Source: Fragilariopsis cylindrus CCMP1102 (Eukaryota; Bacillariophyta; Bacillariophyceae; Bacillariales; Bacillariaceae). Taken from it: a DNA stretch of 64,000 nt. The notes beneath the pieces were generated by a model. It searched no databases and was not told the DNA's origin. It saw only the letters and a list, made by a program, of their open reading frames with translations. Below are positions 21,322 through 33,600 of this stretch, one piece after another (positions within the stretch are counted from its first letter, which is position 1; each line of letters starts with the position of its first letter). The stretch covers positions 434,001 through 498,000 of the forward strand of contig FMBT01000291.1 of NCBI GenBank assembly GCA_900095095.1, given 5' to 3'. The position numbers were made by a program, and so were the translations under genes.

Positions 21322-23105
21322 ATGAGAAGACTTGTATGTAAGATATTTTACATTGGGGTCATCTTCTTGATTCCGTTGGTTGTCTTCTCTTTTCAACCGA
21401 CTGTTACAAGTAAAAGTACGACTACAAGTTATTGTCGGGCGTGTAGAAGCAACAATCACAACGAGAATGCTAATATTGATGATTCTGCTGAGAATAATAA
21501 TGATAGCCTTGACGATGAATACGCCTTCGCTACCAGTAGAAAGCGTCGTGATTTGTTACTATCGACAACCAGTAGTTGCATAGGATTGACAGGTGTTATT
21601 TCTCCGTCGTCGGCATCAGCACCAGCTAAAGCCGTGTCCGTTGATGATGTCTCCAACAAAGGGAAGAAGGGACTGTACGTATTAGATACGAGAGATGACG
21701 AATCTACACCATCAGTAAGTACTGTAGCCGTTGGAGTGCTTCCTAAAAGCAGCCCAGAATACGCCCTATTAAGAGTATTACCTATTAAGAATGCTGTTTT
21801 TCGTACAATACAGACAGAGCTACTAGCTTTGTCTGTACTACGACAAGAAAATATTGACAAGGCATGGGCTAAGGCAGACTCATCAATTGATACATCATTG
21901 AGTATCCTGATCAGTAAACGAAGTAAATTAGAACCAGTTTTCAATCCAGATGATAGTACCGAGGTGACAATCCTTAAAGCAGAACGAGGAGAAATACTTC
22001 TTAGTGATTTAACCCAAGATCTAGAATATTTAAAGGAATCCATTCATCGAAAGGTAAGCTATGTGCCTCCGTCCGACCGAATTGAATGATGAATATATTG
22101 AATAAATTCAAGTCTATGTTCATGTTTATTTATGTCGTTCACGTCGTTTCGACTTTAATGTGTTTTATGGGTTCTCCTCTGATTTTGTTATTGGTATCTT
22201 ATCTCACTGTGTTCTTTATGTCCAACTCCTATTAGAACATCACATGTACCTTCGAGAAACAACGGAGTGCTCTATTGCATCTTGGATTCCTGGGAGAGTT
22301 GCTTGTAAAGGAATATCCATACAAAGTTCCATATAAAGGCAAATATTCCTTTTTACCACGATTACTGGGACGTGCAAAGGTTACATTTCGTTTCAAACGA
22401 GCGGGAAATATTCTAGGGGATGTACAGATTGTTGCTGATGGATATACAGCCCCCATAACTGCAGGTAACTTTGTTGACCTATGCCTCCGTAACTTTTACA
22501 CGGGTCTTCCCATAAAAGAAACGACGAAAAAAGTAGGATCTTCATACCAAGACAATATTCCTAGTAGAAACATTCTTGGATCGTTCGGTGAAGGCTTTTA
22601 CTCTCCATTGACAGGACAGTTGCGTAAAATTCCCCTTGAAATTATTCGTACTAGTATTGAAGGTTCACAAAAATTGTCGTATTCATATTCTCGTCGTTTT
22701 GCAGAAAGTTCCGATTTTGAGGAAACCAAGGCCAAGTTTTTGCTGGCCATGACGAGTAAGCCATTGCTTACCTTTGAGATACCCGGATTGATTGCATTAA
22801 ATCATCCAAGTGGTAATCCGAACGGAGGTTCATCCGAATTCTTTGGTTTGCAATCATCGTCATTAAAGGATAATTCTATAAAACGTAGTTTGTTAGATGG
22901 ACAATACGCTCCTTTTGGGTACATAATAAGAGGTTTTGATGTATTCGATTCTCTTCGGCCTGGTGATGTGATTGATTCTACAAGTGTCGACGAATTCGGG
23001 GAACTAAATTTAGTAAAAATCCGGTCTTCGACTTTCAAAGAAGTTTCACAGGGAACTGAAAAGGCAACGTCCAAGAAATTAGAGGAAAAGTCTGTTGCTG
23101 ACTAA
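21322..23105 (+). CDS. CYP38/TLP40-like thylakoid-lumen cyclophilin
   Basis: Peptidyl-prolyl isomerase-fold protein resembling plant CYP38, which assists photosystem II assembly in the thylakoid lumen. Exon 1 is 21322-22053 and exon 2 is 22236-23105, with a 182-bp intron; 533 aa. The N-terminus has an ER signal (MRRLVCKIFYIGVIFLIPLV) ending VFSFQP, the plastid-import Phe motif. A second, lumenal signal follows with twin arginines: SRKRRDLLLSTTSS, then a hydrophobic stretch ending SASA. Next come a helical region (about residues 145-250), as in CYP38, and the cyclophilin-like domain from VTFRFKRAGN to the end (GLIALNHPSGNPNGGSSEFF, YAPFGYIIRGFDVFDSL). The upstream in-frame codon at 21250 is not ATG. 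Isomerase activity may be weak, as in CYP38. Confidence 0.85.
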
Positions 23106-23189
23106 TAATTGACCCAGGATAAACTGGGGAGCTATAAAAAAGTATTTACTCCTTTTCATTTGATATTATTGTTGTACTTGTACTAATTA

Positions 23190-23533
23190 TCATAATGGTC
23201 TATTCTTTATCACTTCTAGTATAAGTACATATCCCGAGACATCTCCCATATGACTTTTTACTGGATACAACTCGTTTTGGGATAGTTGGGATCTCGATCT
23301 GGTCGAGTACATACTAATGGAGCTGCTAGCGCGTCTCATCATTCGCCCTTGTTGCTTATGAGGTTGATAGGGATGCTTCAGTAACTTGTGATGATCTGGT
23401 GAGGATCCAGTCCTTCCAGACACATAATCAGTGCTATTCCAACTTGCATCTTGTACTGACCCGCGCCCTGGCCAGACATGTCATCATATTCTCCATCGTT
23501 ATCAGTCTCAAGTGAAATCACTACCGCTGGCAT
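23190..23533 (-). CDS. Possible 3'-terminal exon of an unrecognised gene or relic
   Basis: Leftward coding-like stretch. One frame from the ATG at 23533 reads MPAVVISLETDNDGEYDDMS. The neighbouring frame continues VQDASWNSTDYVSGRTGSSP and then a Ser/Arg/His-rich tail ending at 23190. The switch between them (about 23460-23480) again equals loss of one base, the same defect that breaks real genes in this window, which argues for a genuine coding sequence. Upstream the frame is open only to about 23575, where a CTGAG acceptor-like site precedes it. Beyond that lies the CpG-starved island with no matching exons. Its CpG content is normal. The family is not recognised. Confidence 0.3.
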
Positions 23534-23579
23534 TGAAGTAATCGTTGTCACTATATCACTTGCACCTCAGATTTATGTT

Positions 23580-25380
23580 GCTTTCAAAAAGTAGATATGA
23601 ACAATTTAGTAGTACAAGATTAAAATTCTGACAGCGCATTGGTCCATTATGTAGGGACAACCTAGTTCTTTCATAGGAATGAAAGTGCCATATAATGCCT
23701 TCAAATAGAATCATGCTGCAGCAAATCAAGCAGTTTGTAAGAGGGCTTCTAGAATATCATATGCATCAACATGTCTACTGTGTTTAATTGTGCTGGGTAG
23801 GCACAATGCTATCAAGGACTGGCTGACAACAGGTAGATATATACAGTATTAATCTGATAGATGCATACTTGAAAAGCATAAATAATGTGTCCACCAACCT
23901 GAAACATCAACTAGTATGTTACAACTGTACTTTCAAGATATATCCTAGCAGTAGAACCAAAATTTAGTCTTCACAAGGTGGCCTTTATTGAAGGGCAAGC
24001 AGGTGGAGGTTTGGAGGTAGTAGAAGTAGAAGGTGGACTAGTTGAAAAAAATGTAGGATAGCTAGATAGTTGGAGTTTGAATCAGATGATCTAGGTATGT
24101 CATACGCATGAGAAACAGTGCTACTTTAGGTGCTAGTTGCCAAATATACAAGAAGATCTTGAATTTTGATAATGTACCTTTCTCTTGATCTTTTTGTGGC
24201 AATGCAATGGGGACCATGGGATTTGATTAGATTGGGGATAATATTCATGTCTCACAAACAGGGCATGACTTCTATGCTATCACCAACAACTCTGCCAGTA
24301 TGTATATGAGAGTGCCATATTGTTGGCTGTACTTATGATGATGACATGCAGCAGCATGCCTGCTTGTGCTAGAATGATCTATACTACAGCAGATGTAGAA
24401 TGTCATCACCATGCACTAACTGGAGCACTGGATGGAAAAGGTCCTAGATATGAATGCATGGCTTTTGTTATCTGCTAAGATGCAGGTGGTACATTTGTTG
24501 CAATCATCTTATAATAATATTTCATCACAGTTTTAGAATTAGACCTATGTACATAGGTCCTATACAGGGTACACATGATTACTGACTAGGTCCAAGAGCA
24601 ATTAATTGTTGAGCTTAGCTGTAAAGTAACACATGCCATACTGCAAGTTATGTTTGAAACTCATCTACGGGCATTGAACATGCATTTTATAATGAGAAAA
24701 TATCCAAAAAAGCTGCTCTAGTAGTCAAATATTACAGAAAATACATACTACTATAGCAAAAAATGCATAAGGAACAAACATCAGACTATATTAGAGGATA
24801 CTAACTACTAAGTGTGATGGGATATTATCACATACGAGTAAACCATATGCAGTATACTTTGCCTACTTCTACAATAGGTTTTGGTAAATTGCAATAATAG
24901 TAATGGAACTGGGAGCTATTATATTATAGTTTGCTGCCTTGATCAATCTCAATTCTTGTTGAATGGTAATTGAAACATCATGAGAATCAATCTTGGGGCG
25001 TACAACATGCATGATGTACCAAAGTATAGAAGTGTAGTTGGAGTGATAAACAGAGATTGACTTGGCAGTGCACATTATAGGAGCATTTTGATAAATGATG
25101 TAATACAGTGAGATGATCACACACCAAGCAAGGAAGGAGGACGGAGGCAAACTGTTACTTATCTTCTGTTAGGTAAACAATGTTGATGTATGAATCAATT
25201 CGTGCTGCGTAGTTGAGACTTTCCTTGCAAATAACAGCCATCTTCATTTCCAATAGCATACACCATTGTACAGGTTTTGCAAGTAGTCCTTAGCTTTTGT
25301 CAAGAAACACTTCTTTGGTCACTTCAATGTGATGCCACATTGTAGTGCTAACAATACAATAGAGACCTAGCTAGATATCA
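23580..25380. repeat. CpG-starved non-coding island, probable decayed mobile element
   Basis: Over about 1.8 kb only some seven to eight CG dinucleotides occur, with many consecutive 60-base lines lacking any, whereas TG and CA are abundant. CG is frequent on both sides. No open frame resembles a protein. This is the footprint expected of long-term cytosine methylation and deamination of a silenced repeat. No terminal repeats were found by eye, so the class is unknown. An alternative is a long intron or non-coding RNA gene of unusual composition. Confidence 0.5.
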
Positions 25381-25619
25381 TAGAGTACTGTTTTTTAAAT
25401 CGAGACAGCCTCGCTTTTTGCGCGCCACATTCCGATCGCTTATCGAAAACGTATCGAAACTACAACGACAAGCATCTTCAATCTTCCATACTGTATGGAA
25501 AACAATTGGTACAACTTTTGTAGTACATTAACTTCACATCATTGTACAACCACCGACTAGTGCTGAAGGAGTACGAAGTAGTTTCTGTGCCCGAAATAAC
25601 ACAAGTGAAGCATAGCACA

Positions 25620-27336
25620 ATGGCATCATTTGATTCTTCCAATTCTCTAGTTCAACCTGAACAGACGACATCGCAAAGGATGTCGTCTCGCCGATCTTCG
25701 CTTGCTATCATGATTGAAGATTGTATTATCTGTTTGGATGAAATGCAGGGCTCCGATTATGTTCATCTATTACAATGCGAAAGACACTGTGGTTTTAACA
25801 TGTGCAAAAATTGCATTGAGAGTTTATTATCCTCTTCTAAGGACGGTTTTCAGGAAGCATCTGATGGCAATATGCATGTGAAAGTCTACCTGCATTGTCC
25901 AAATTGTCGTTCAGATTTGAGCCATAGTATTCGAGATACACTGTTGTTAAGAAAAGTGAATGAACTTAGAAACACAGAGATCCCTGAGACAGAGTGGACC
26001 AATTCACAGATTCGACTAAAAAAAGCCCTGCATACGAACGAGGTACAGCAGGCAATAAAATATGCTCGTAAAATGGAGGCAGAATACTTTGGTAATGAAG
26101 ATGATTTCGATGATGACGACGACGCCGCCGACGACGACTTCTCCGGTGGTAGTGACGATGAAGATTATATAGTAGAGCAATGGGGAGTTGAGGCGGATAT
26201 ATCGATCGGAGTACATACCTCCTTCTGTAGCCCGAGGCCCCCTGATCCGGTGATTCGAGAAGAAGCTATTCGTGTGGATCCTACACTCTTTGCTGGATTG
26301 GATTACTTTCTGACAGAAGACGAGCGTAGGGAGGTAACTGAATTAATGACCAGAGGAGATCCGTCGCTCCTGGCAGAAGCAGCAGAAATTTTGTATACTG
26401 TTGCCCAAAATATCTCTTCGAATCCTACTAAACCAGCATCTCTAGCCGCGAATAATAGACCAACAACGGCTATTACTGAGAAGCCTGCAAATATTAGGAG
26501 GAAAGCATCTCTCTGCCGTAGATCTTCTGTCTATCAGCTGATTGCCGACGCAGAAGTTGCACACGGCAAGGAAGAGAAAAAAGTCTCGGAACAAACACGT
26601 GCTTTACAACAAAATAATGCAAATCCGCGCTCTCGAGTTGGGCAACACAGGCTGATGGAACGTGAATTGCGAATCCAAGCAGACTTTCAAAAACGTTTCC
26701 CTATTCCTGTTCGTATGCCAAAGGCAGTGCAGTTAGATCTATCACTTCCATTCGATTTGGAATTTGTGGACTATACGTGGAGTGGTGAGTTACTACTTGA
26801 AGTATATAGTAGTAAGTATCATCAATTGAACGTTTAACGTCTAACCCTGTTCTACCATATTCTTTTCGCTACAACAAAATAGGGACTGTTATGGATGCTT
26901 ACTCAAAAATATCTGTAGGATTTGGTAATCGTGTATCTCAACGACGTCCGAATAATGTCCATGTAGGTAATATTCTTGGAACCGAACAACCAATTTTGTC
27001 AATGCTGCGTCAATGGGTTGTGCGATTGGACTTTGTATGTCTAGTAACGATGAGAAAAATTCCGATGTAAACGACGTTTATGTTGCCATCCCTGGCCAAT
27101 CACGGGTTCTGATATCACATACCGGTCGGATCGGAAAACAAGGAGCAGTTCGCGGTGACGTATTGAGTCATATTGACGGAAATGCTATCGCTGGTAGGAA
27201 TGTGAGTGAGGTATTGAATCTGCTCCATACGAAACATAGTCAAGCTGGAGGATGTATTATGTTGACACTGAATGCTGAGTTATCCATTGCAGAAGCCCTG
27301 AAGCGCCGAGCTATGGCAATTGCAGAGATAATGTGA
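25620..27336 (+). CDS. RING-finger protein with C-terminal PDZ-like domain, one frame break
   Basis: Probable E3 ubiquitin ligase or scaffold. The ATG at 25620 (MASFDSSNSLV) is the first after a non-ATG open frame. A RING-type cysteine pattern lies at about residues 34-100: EDCIICLDEM, QCERHCGFNMCKNCIESLL, HCPNCRSDL. Acidic and disordered segments follow. Exon 1 ends at 26784; a 98-bp GT-AG intron (26785-26882) leads into TVMDAYSKISVGFGNRV. Near 26992 a T-run appears one base short: the frame before it ends soon after, while the next frame continues with AASMGCAIG and a PDZ-like fold (YVAIPGQSRVLISHTG, GAVRGDVLSHIDGNAIAG) to the stop at 27336. I read it as one protein of about 535 aa. The RING-PDZ pairing is uncommon. 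Confidence 0.7.
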
Positions 27337-27781
27337 ACAGAACGAATTATTTAGTTTCATTTTTAGGATGCAATACTCTTGTGATTTTAATCTAGTTTAG
27401 TGACATCTAATTCAAACTACTGAAGCAGTCAAGAGTCTACCATTAACATGGTTAGAATAAGTTTAATTATAACTAGCCATGAATCAACATGAGTAATATT
27501 GACATCCCTAGTAGACTTCTGGAAACCCACCATTGTTATGCATAGCTCTACAAATTTGAAGACAATGATATCAACCACACGCTTATTGTCGATAAAATCA
27601 AAAAATCTGATGCTTCCTTTGTGGTGTCATCTTGCTTCGATGGTACAATGTAGATTAACCTATTTGAATCTTATTTTTCATTTTTCTTTTAGATTTTCTT
27701 AGAACCTCTTAATGAGCCTCGTCGCGCATAAAATTTACCGCGCGCAAGCAATCATGACCCTCATCGCATATTGCATGGTCG
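27337..27781. other. Intergenic, left flank of the retrotransposon
   Basis: 3' region of the RING-PDZ gene up to the left LTR. A 34-codon coding-like fragment at about 27551-27655 (YKFEDNDINHTLIVDKIKK) has no recognisable family and is not called as a gene. Confidence 0.4.
27778..27781. repeat. Target-site duplication, left copy
   Basis: GTCG abuts the left LTR and is repeated exactly after the right LTR (35041-35044). If the LTR is taken to start one base later the match extends to five (GTCGT), the usual copia length. Confidence 0.7.
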
Positions 27782-27897
27782 TGAAATAATGGGAGTGTTG
27801 ACGGACAGACCACTGTAGAATATAAACCACGTAATCTAAATCATAATTTAAAATATTATTCACTAACTAGTAGAACGACCATGTCGTACTATTTTCA
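27782..27897 (+). repeat. 5' LTR of the Copia element
   Basis: 116 bp starting TGAAATAATGGGAG and ending ATTTTCA, so bounded by TG...CA. Identical, base for base, to 34925-35040. Very short for an LTR, and without an obvious TATA box beyond AT-rich stretches. Confidence 0.95.
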
Positions 27898-27912
27898 GTT
27901 TATCAGACCCAT
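27898..27912 (+). promoter_or_regulatory. Probable primer-binding site
   Basis: Immediately after the left LTR the sequence GTTTATCAGACC shares TATCAG with the initiator tRNA-Met complement used by many copia elements. The match is partial, so the priming tRNA is not established. Confidence 0.4.
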
Positions 27913-28990
27913 ATAGTACTCTAACCATGCTAAGATTGCATAGGTAGTCTCTAATAAGGATGATGTATGCTTTGATTGATCATTTTGATCAACAAACGGA
28001 TGAGATAATTCATTTTGAATGAATTCCGTAAAAGCGAGTCGTATCGATTTTGCGATAAAATATAAACAGTATATTCACGATAAAGTGATGATACCACACC
28101 AACACCAACCATATGAATCGAACCGCATTCATGGTGTTGTGCTAAGGCTATATCTAATAGCTAGATACAATAACAAGGTTCTGCTTCGAAACCAGATACC
28201 ATGGTCATAATTAAAAAGACAAAGTATTTTGAAAATCAATCTAAAATAGAGCTAAAATAGACTCAATTTAAGCACTATCTTATACTTCAGTGACAGGCTT
28301 GCGCTTCAATCGTTCAAGTCATACACAGAGCCCAATACAAACCAAAAGGGCATATCAATGAAAAATTCACTCGTAAGCCATACTTACTGATGTGTATCAA
28401 CAAACAGTAACCTCAACTGACAAAATTAAGTCGCGTCTAGGGAAAATTTGATCACTCCTAAGCGTATTGAAGTTCAAAAATAGAATAGAAATCAAAGATA
28501 CCACTTGATGTTACGCGTAATTGAAGTCATGATTTGATTTCGCGGGACTTCTAAGGGGTGGAATGTGGCAGGCGCGTACTAGCTTGTACTCCACGGGACG
28601 AAAATTTCAATATTCATGTATGTGCCCTGATACTAAACTGCGAATTGATACAGCTGAAAATCAATCCCGATTAATCATTCGCACGTTGGGCACTATTAAC
28701 ACACTAACACTCCTAATAATTGAGTGACTCCGTCCAAAACTAACGAAAAATACAATGAATTTACTTAGGCTGAAAACTGTGCCGTAGAATTCTACAGCAT
28801 TTGTACTAAGTAAATTAGAGCGAAAATCAAGAAAGCGAAATAACTGAAAATACAACCCAAAATAAAGGTCCACTTTTCTTCACTTTTCTTCACTCACTTT
28901 TCGAAACTTGTGGATAAACAAACACGTAATAAGTTTTGTAGAAGATATTAAACTACAAGTTAGTTTTAATAATAACCATTAAACAACACA

Positions 28991-30641
28991 ATGGACAATG
29001 CAGCAATGAGGGGCCTATTCGGTCGGCTTGGCTTATCAGCCCAAGCAGCACACTTCATGGTGCATGATCAATCGATCAATAGTTTAACTATACTAAAACG
29101 ACTAACTGATGACTCTATTAAGGAGTTATGTCGTGTCTGTCGCAAGCCTGGTGGGATGATAGTTCATCCTAACGCAGGAGCCCCAGTCGCAGGTGGTGCA
29201 GCTGGTGCAGTATACCCAGCTATGTATCCAAATCCTGGAATCGCTATTGCAGCTTTACATGCTGACAATATTAAGCTAGCCTCGTTCTATATTCGCACAT
29301 GTGCAAATGTATCTAGAACGTGTGCCTTTGCTGATGTTACTCTTGGTAGCATCGAGACTATGCGAGACTATAAGATAGAAATCGAAGCACAAGTCAACTT
29401 AAAGATTTCCGAAGCACCTAAGATCAATGCGAACAAAGTATTTGAATTCTTTACAGAGTTTGGCGAGTTCACACTTGATATGGTGGGTAGTGTATCTAAA
29501 ATTCCTCTCTCTTATGTCTATCGTGAGAATGAAGGACCACTACCTGAGGCGTTGGAGCCCACTTTTGGAACTGTCGGAACTACCTGAGGCGTTGGAGCCC
29601 ACTTTTGGAACTGTCGGAAGTACGTTCGCGTCATTTAACCATGAACTGGTTGCGCGTGCACCAATCTTCCTTCCTGGAACAACGACATACACCCATTACT
29701 ACACGCTCGATCGTGTTGTTATTTGGAAGATTTTGTATGAGATTTGCTATGGTACTCCGTACTATACGTACATCAAAGCTCATCAGCAGTCACGAGATGG
29801 TCGTGCTGCCTACTTTGCATTATATACAGCATTGTTAGGAACCCAAGCCGTTGCGAATTATGCATCTAAGGCTGAAAATAAGTTACAAACTATGACACTT
29901 GATGGTGGCAATAAGCGTAACTGGGGATTCGAGAAATATGTCTTAGCTCATATGGATCAACATACCATACTTGAGCATCTTAAGGTTATGAGCAATCATA
30001 GAGGCATCGATGAAACATCGAAGATCCGTCTCTTTAGTCTTGGAATTACTGATCCCGGTTTGGATACAGTTAAGGCTACAGTAAGTGCAAATCCAGCACT
30101 AGACACTTTCGATAAGGTTGTTGGTACATACCGCACTTTCATTGAGTCAAAGAAACAGCATACTAAAGAACAAAAGAGTAATGTTAATGTTTCTTCTGCA
30201 ACCTCCTCTCGCAATGGCGGAGGTAATCGCACGCGTCAAGGAGACAAAACTGGTGGTGAAGAGGATGGATATGATCCCTCAGCCAATTATGATTCTTCTA
30301 AGATCGATAATGGTAGGTATTATACCACCGTCGAATGGAATGGTTTGAAAAAGAACCAACGCAACTACTTGCGTAAGAATAGTAGACGCAATACCAAAAA
30401 GGGTAGCCCTCACAAGGCAAATGTCAGCCAAGTTAAAACTGCTGTCATGAAAAATAAGAAGACTCTTAGCAAAATGAAGTCTAAAATCGAACAACTCGTT
30501 TCGGAATCTGCTATGGTTGAGCATTTATCTGATACTGACGACGATATGTTGATTGATGACACCGATTCAGATGATGGACCGGTGAAGAAGAAGAAATCTA
30601 AGAAATCATCAAGCCTCAAAGTACCTCGTAAGAAACGCTGA
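28991..30641 (+). CDS. Copia gag, frame-broken by a 40-bp tandem duplication
   Basis: Capsid-like protein of the element. The ATG at 28991 (MDNAAMRGLFGRLGLSAQAA) opens a frame that stops at 29587. The downstream part continues in the next frame from about 29590 to TGA at 30639-30641. The cause is visible: a 40-bp unit (29539-29578) is repeated exactly at 29579-29618, and 40 is not a multiple of three. Removing one copy would leave one continuous frame of about 536 codons. The protein has a central helical region (YIKAHQQSRDGRAAYFALYT) and a Lys/Arg/Ser-rich tail. No CCHC zinc knuckle is visible, as in Ty1 and several diatom elements. The stop is followed at once, in the same frame, by pol. 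Confidence 0.85.
29539..29618 (+). repeat. 40-bp perfect tandem duplication inside gag
   Basis: Two exact 40-bp copies (29539-29578, 29579-29618), each beginning ACTACCTGAGGCGTTGGAGC. It shifts the gag frame by one base and brings an early TGA into frame at 29585-29587. Confidence 0.95.
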
Positions 30642-30653
30642 GTTCGTTATCTT

Positions 30654-33600
30654 ATGCCTGTACATGTGACAATATCTTCTATAATGGATATTGAGAATGG
30701 AGAATCTTATATTGATCTCGATTCGCACGCCGACACATGTGTGTTAGGCTGTAATGCTTTAAAAGTAGAAACCCCATATCCGGAAAGAACAGCAATAGTA
30801 TCTTTTGCTGATCCTTCCGTGGGTACTGTAACGACACCAATACTTAGTGGAGCATTTTTATATACACACTATACTGGTTCGCAATACATATTAGTAATAC
30901 ACCAAGCTATTTATCTAGAAAATATGAAACACTCCTTACTTTGTCCAATGCAAGTCCGTGAGAATGATATCATACTTAATGAACACCCAAAGAGTATGAC
31001 TGAAAATCCGACTAGCGAAACACATGCAATGTCTGGAGTAACTGACACGAATGAACTACTTCGAATACCACTTCTTATAAGAGGTGTGACGTCGACATTT
31101 CATGTTAGTAAACCAACGTTAAAACAATACGAAATATTGCCACGTTTAACCTTGACTAGTGCAGATCTCACTTGGGATCCACAGACTAAGGAATATGAAC
31201 TGGCTGAAGCTGCAATGCTTGATAATTATGGCGAATTAAAAGAGCCAGGGGACAGACCTGATAGATTTGTCATTAAATCCATAAGTGAAATCCCAAATAC
31301 CACAAAACTATCAGTAGCTGCATTGAATTCTCTATCAAGGAACGATCGTGCCACCTCTCAAGGTGAAGCAATACTTAACAGTATAGATCCTTTGCTAAAT
31401 GAAGATGTATTTGCTGATCTATTAAAAGAAAATAGGAATCTTTCTGCTACTTCGACGTCAAATCGACAAGGCTTATCAGCTGAAAAGTTAGCATCGACAT
31501 GGAAGATACCACTAAGACAAGCACAAAACACGCTGCGAGTCACAACACAAAGAGGTGTGAGGCATATTGCCAACCCTGCTATTAGCAGAAGGTTCAGGAC
31601 AAATGACAGAATGTTAAGGTATAGAAGAATACCACATACTGTTTTCACTGACACATTAAAATCAACAGTAAAATCTAAAAGACAAAATCAATATGCTCAG
31701 ATGTACAGTACTGACTTCGGTTATACTCGTGCTTATCCAATAAGAAAGGAAGCTGAAGCACATCACACTTTATCTAAATTCTTTAAAGACATAGGCGTCC
31801 CTGACGTCATTGTGATGGATGGAGCAAAAGCTCAAATACATGGTAACTTCAGACGCAAATGCACTGAGGCTGACTGTAAAACAAAACAAACAGAACCGTA
31901 TACACCATTCTCTAACTCTGCGGAAGCAGCTATAAGAGAGGTAAAGAAATCGTCTGGAAGAAAGATGATGGAAACCCAATGTCCTAAGCGTATATGGGAT
32001 GATTGTATTGAATTAGAATCATTCATTAAATCACATACTGCAATAGACATTTGGCAATTGGAAGGTCAAGTACCCCAAACACGTATGACAGGTCAAACAG
32101 CTGACATATCCCAATTCTTCGAATTAGGTTGGTATGATTGGTGCCTGTATCATGACTCAGCGATATCATTTCCTGAGGACAAATTAGTATTAGGTCGCTG
32201 GCTTGGACCATCTATCGATATTGGCCCTGCCATGACTGGTAAAATACTAAAAGAAAATGGAAACACTCGGCATGTGTCTACTTATAGACCATTGACAAAA
32301 GATGAGTACCATGATCCTGTGAAAATAGAACAGATGAAACAATATACAATCCAAATCCATGAGGCTCTAGGACCAGCTGCAAAAGAATCAGATTTCGAAG
32401 ATGAATTTGAAGAATTTGTAACTCCTATTAATAAACCTTATAAGGATAAAGATACGAAACCCTTTGAAGTACAAGATAGGGATGAGTATCAAGACTTCGA
32501 TGCATATATAGGTGCAGAAGTCCTACTCCCACATGAAGACTCGATGCGCACAGCTAGAGTTAGGGAAAGAAAAAGAGAAGCTGATGGCTCACTTAAGGGG
32601 ACATCTCATATAGATGTTATGTTCGATACTAGAGCATACATTCTAGAATTCCCTGATGGTGCTGAAGCTGAATATACTGCAAATATTATAGCAGAGAACA
32701 TGTATGCACAGTGTAATGCTGATGGAGAACAATACCTATTGTTAAAATCAATCTGTGACCATAAGAAAGATGGCCATGCTGTCGAAAAGGCTGACGCCTA
32801 TATAACAGTTAACAACCGAAAATCCCTGCGCAAGACCACCAAAGGATGGCTACTTTGTGTAGAATGGAAAGATGGTACAACAACTTGGGAAAAGCTTGCT
32901 AACCTAAAGGAATCAAACCCTGTAGAGGTTGCAGAATACGCTTTATCAGTTGGTATAGATGATGAACCTGCCTTCAAGTGGTGGGTACCATATACTCTAA
33001 ACAAAAGAGACCGTATAATACTAGCGGTTAATTCTCGATATCACAAGAGAACACACAAGTTTGGGTTCGAAATACCTAAGACAGTGCAAGATGCTTTCCT
33101 ATTAGATGATCAAAATGATAATGATCTATGGGCTAAGGCAATAAAGAAAGAAATGGGTAAAGTGCGTATAGCATTTGACATAAAACCACATGGTGAAAAA
33201 GCGCCTGTTGGATTTACCCATATTGGATGCCATATTATCTTTGATGTTAAGATGGAGAATTTCCAAAGAAAAGCTAGAATGGTTGGCAATGGTAATGAAA
33301 CCGGAACCCCAGCTAGTTTAACATATGCTTCTGTTGTATCGCGTGAATCCGTACGGATTGCTTTAACAATAGCTGCTTTAAATGGATTAGAAGTGAAAAC
33401 TTCAGATATTGAAAATGCGTACCTAACTGCACCAACAACTGAGAAGCTGTTTACAGTTCTTGGTGATGAATTTGGTGAAGATAAGGGCAAAGTAGGTGTT
33501 ATCGTAAGAGCACTGTATGGCACTAAGAGTGCTGGAGCAGCATTTAGGAATCATTTAGCAGATTGTATGCTCAATATGGGCTACGATTCTTGCAAGGCTG

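Noticed and set aside
27551-27655. 34-codon coding-like fragment left of the retrotransposon
   Set aside because: No start, no family, and ends at a stop. Could be chance.
31358-32211. Several open frames on the - strand within the retrotransposon
   Set aside because: Antisense to well-conserved pol domains, with no features of their own.
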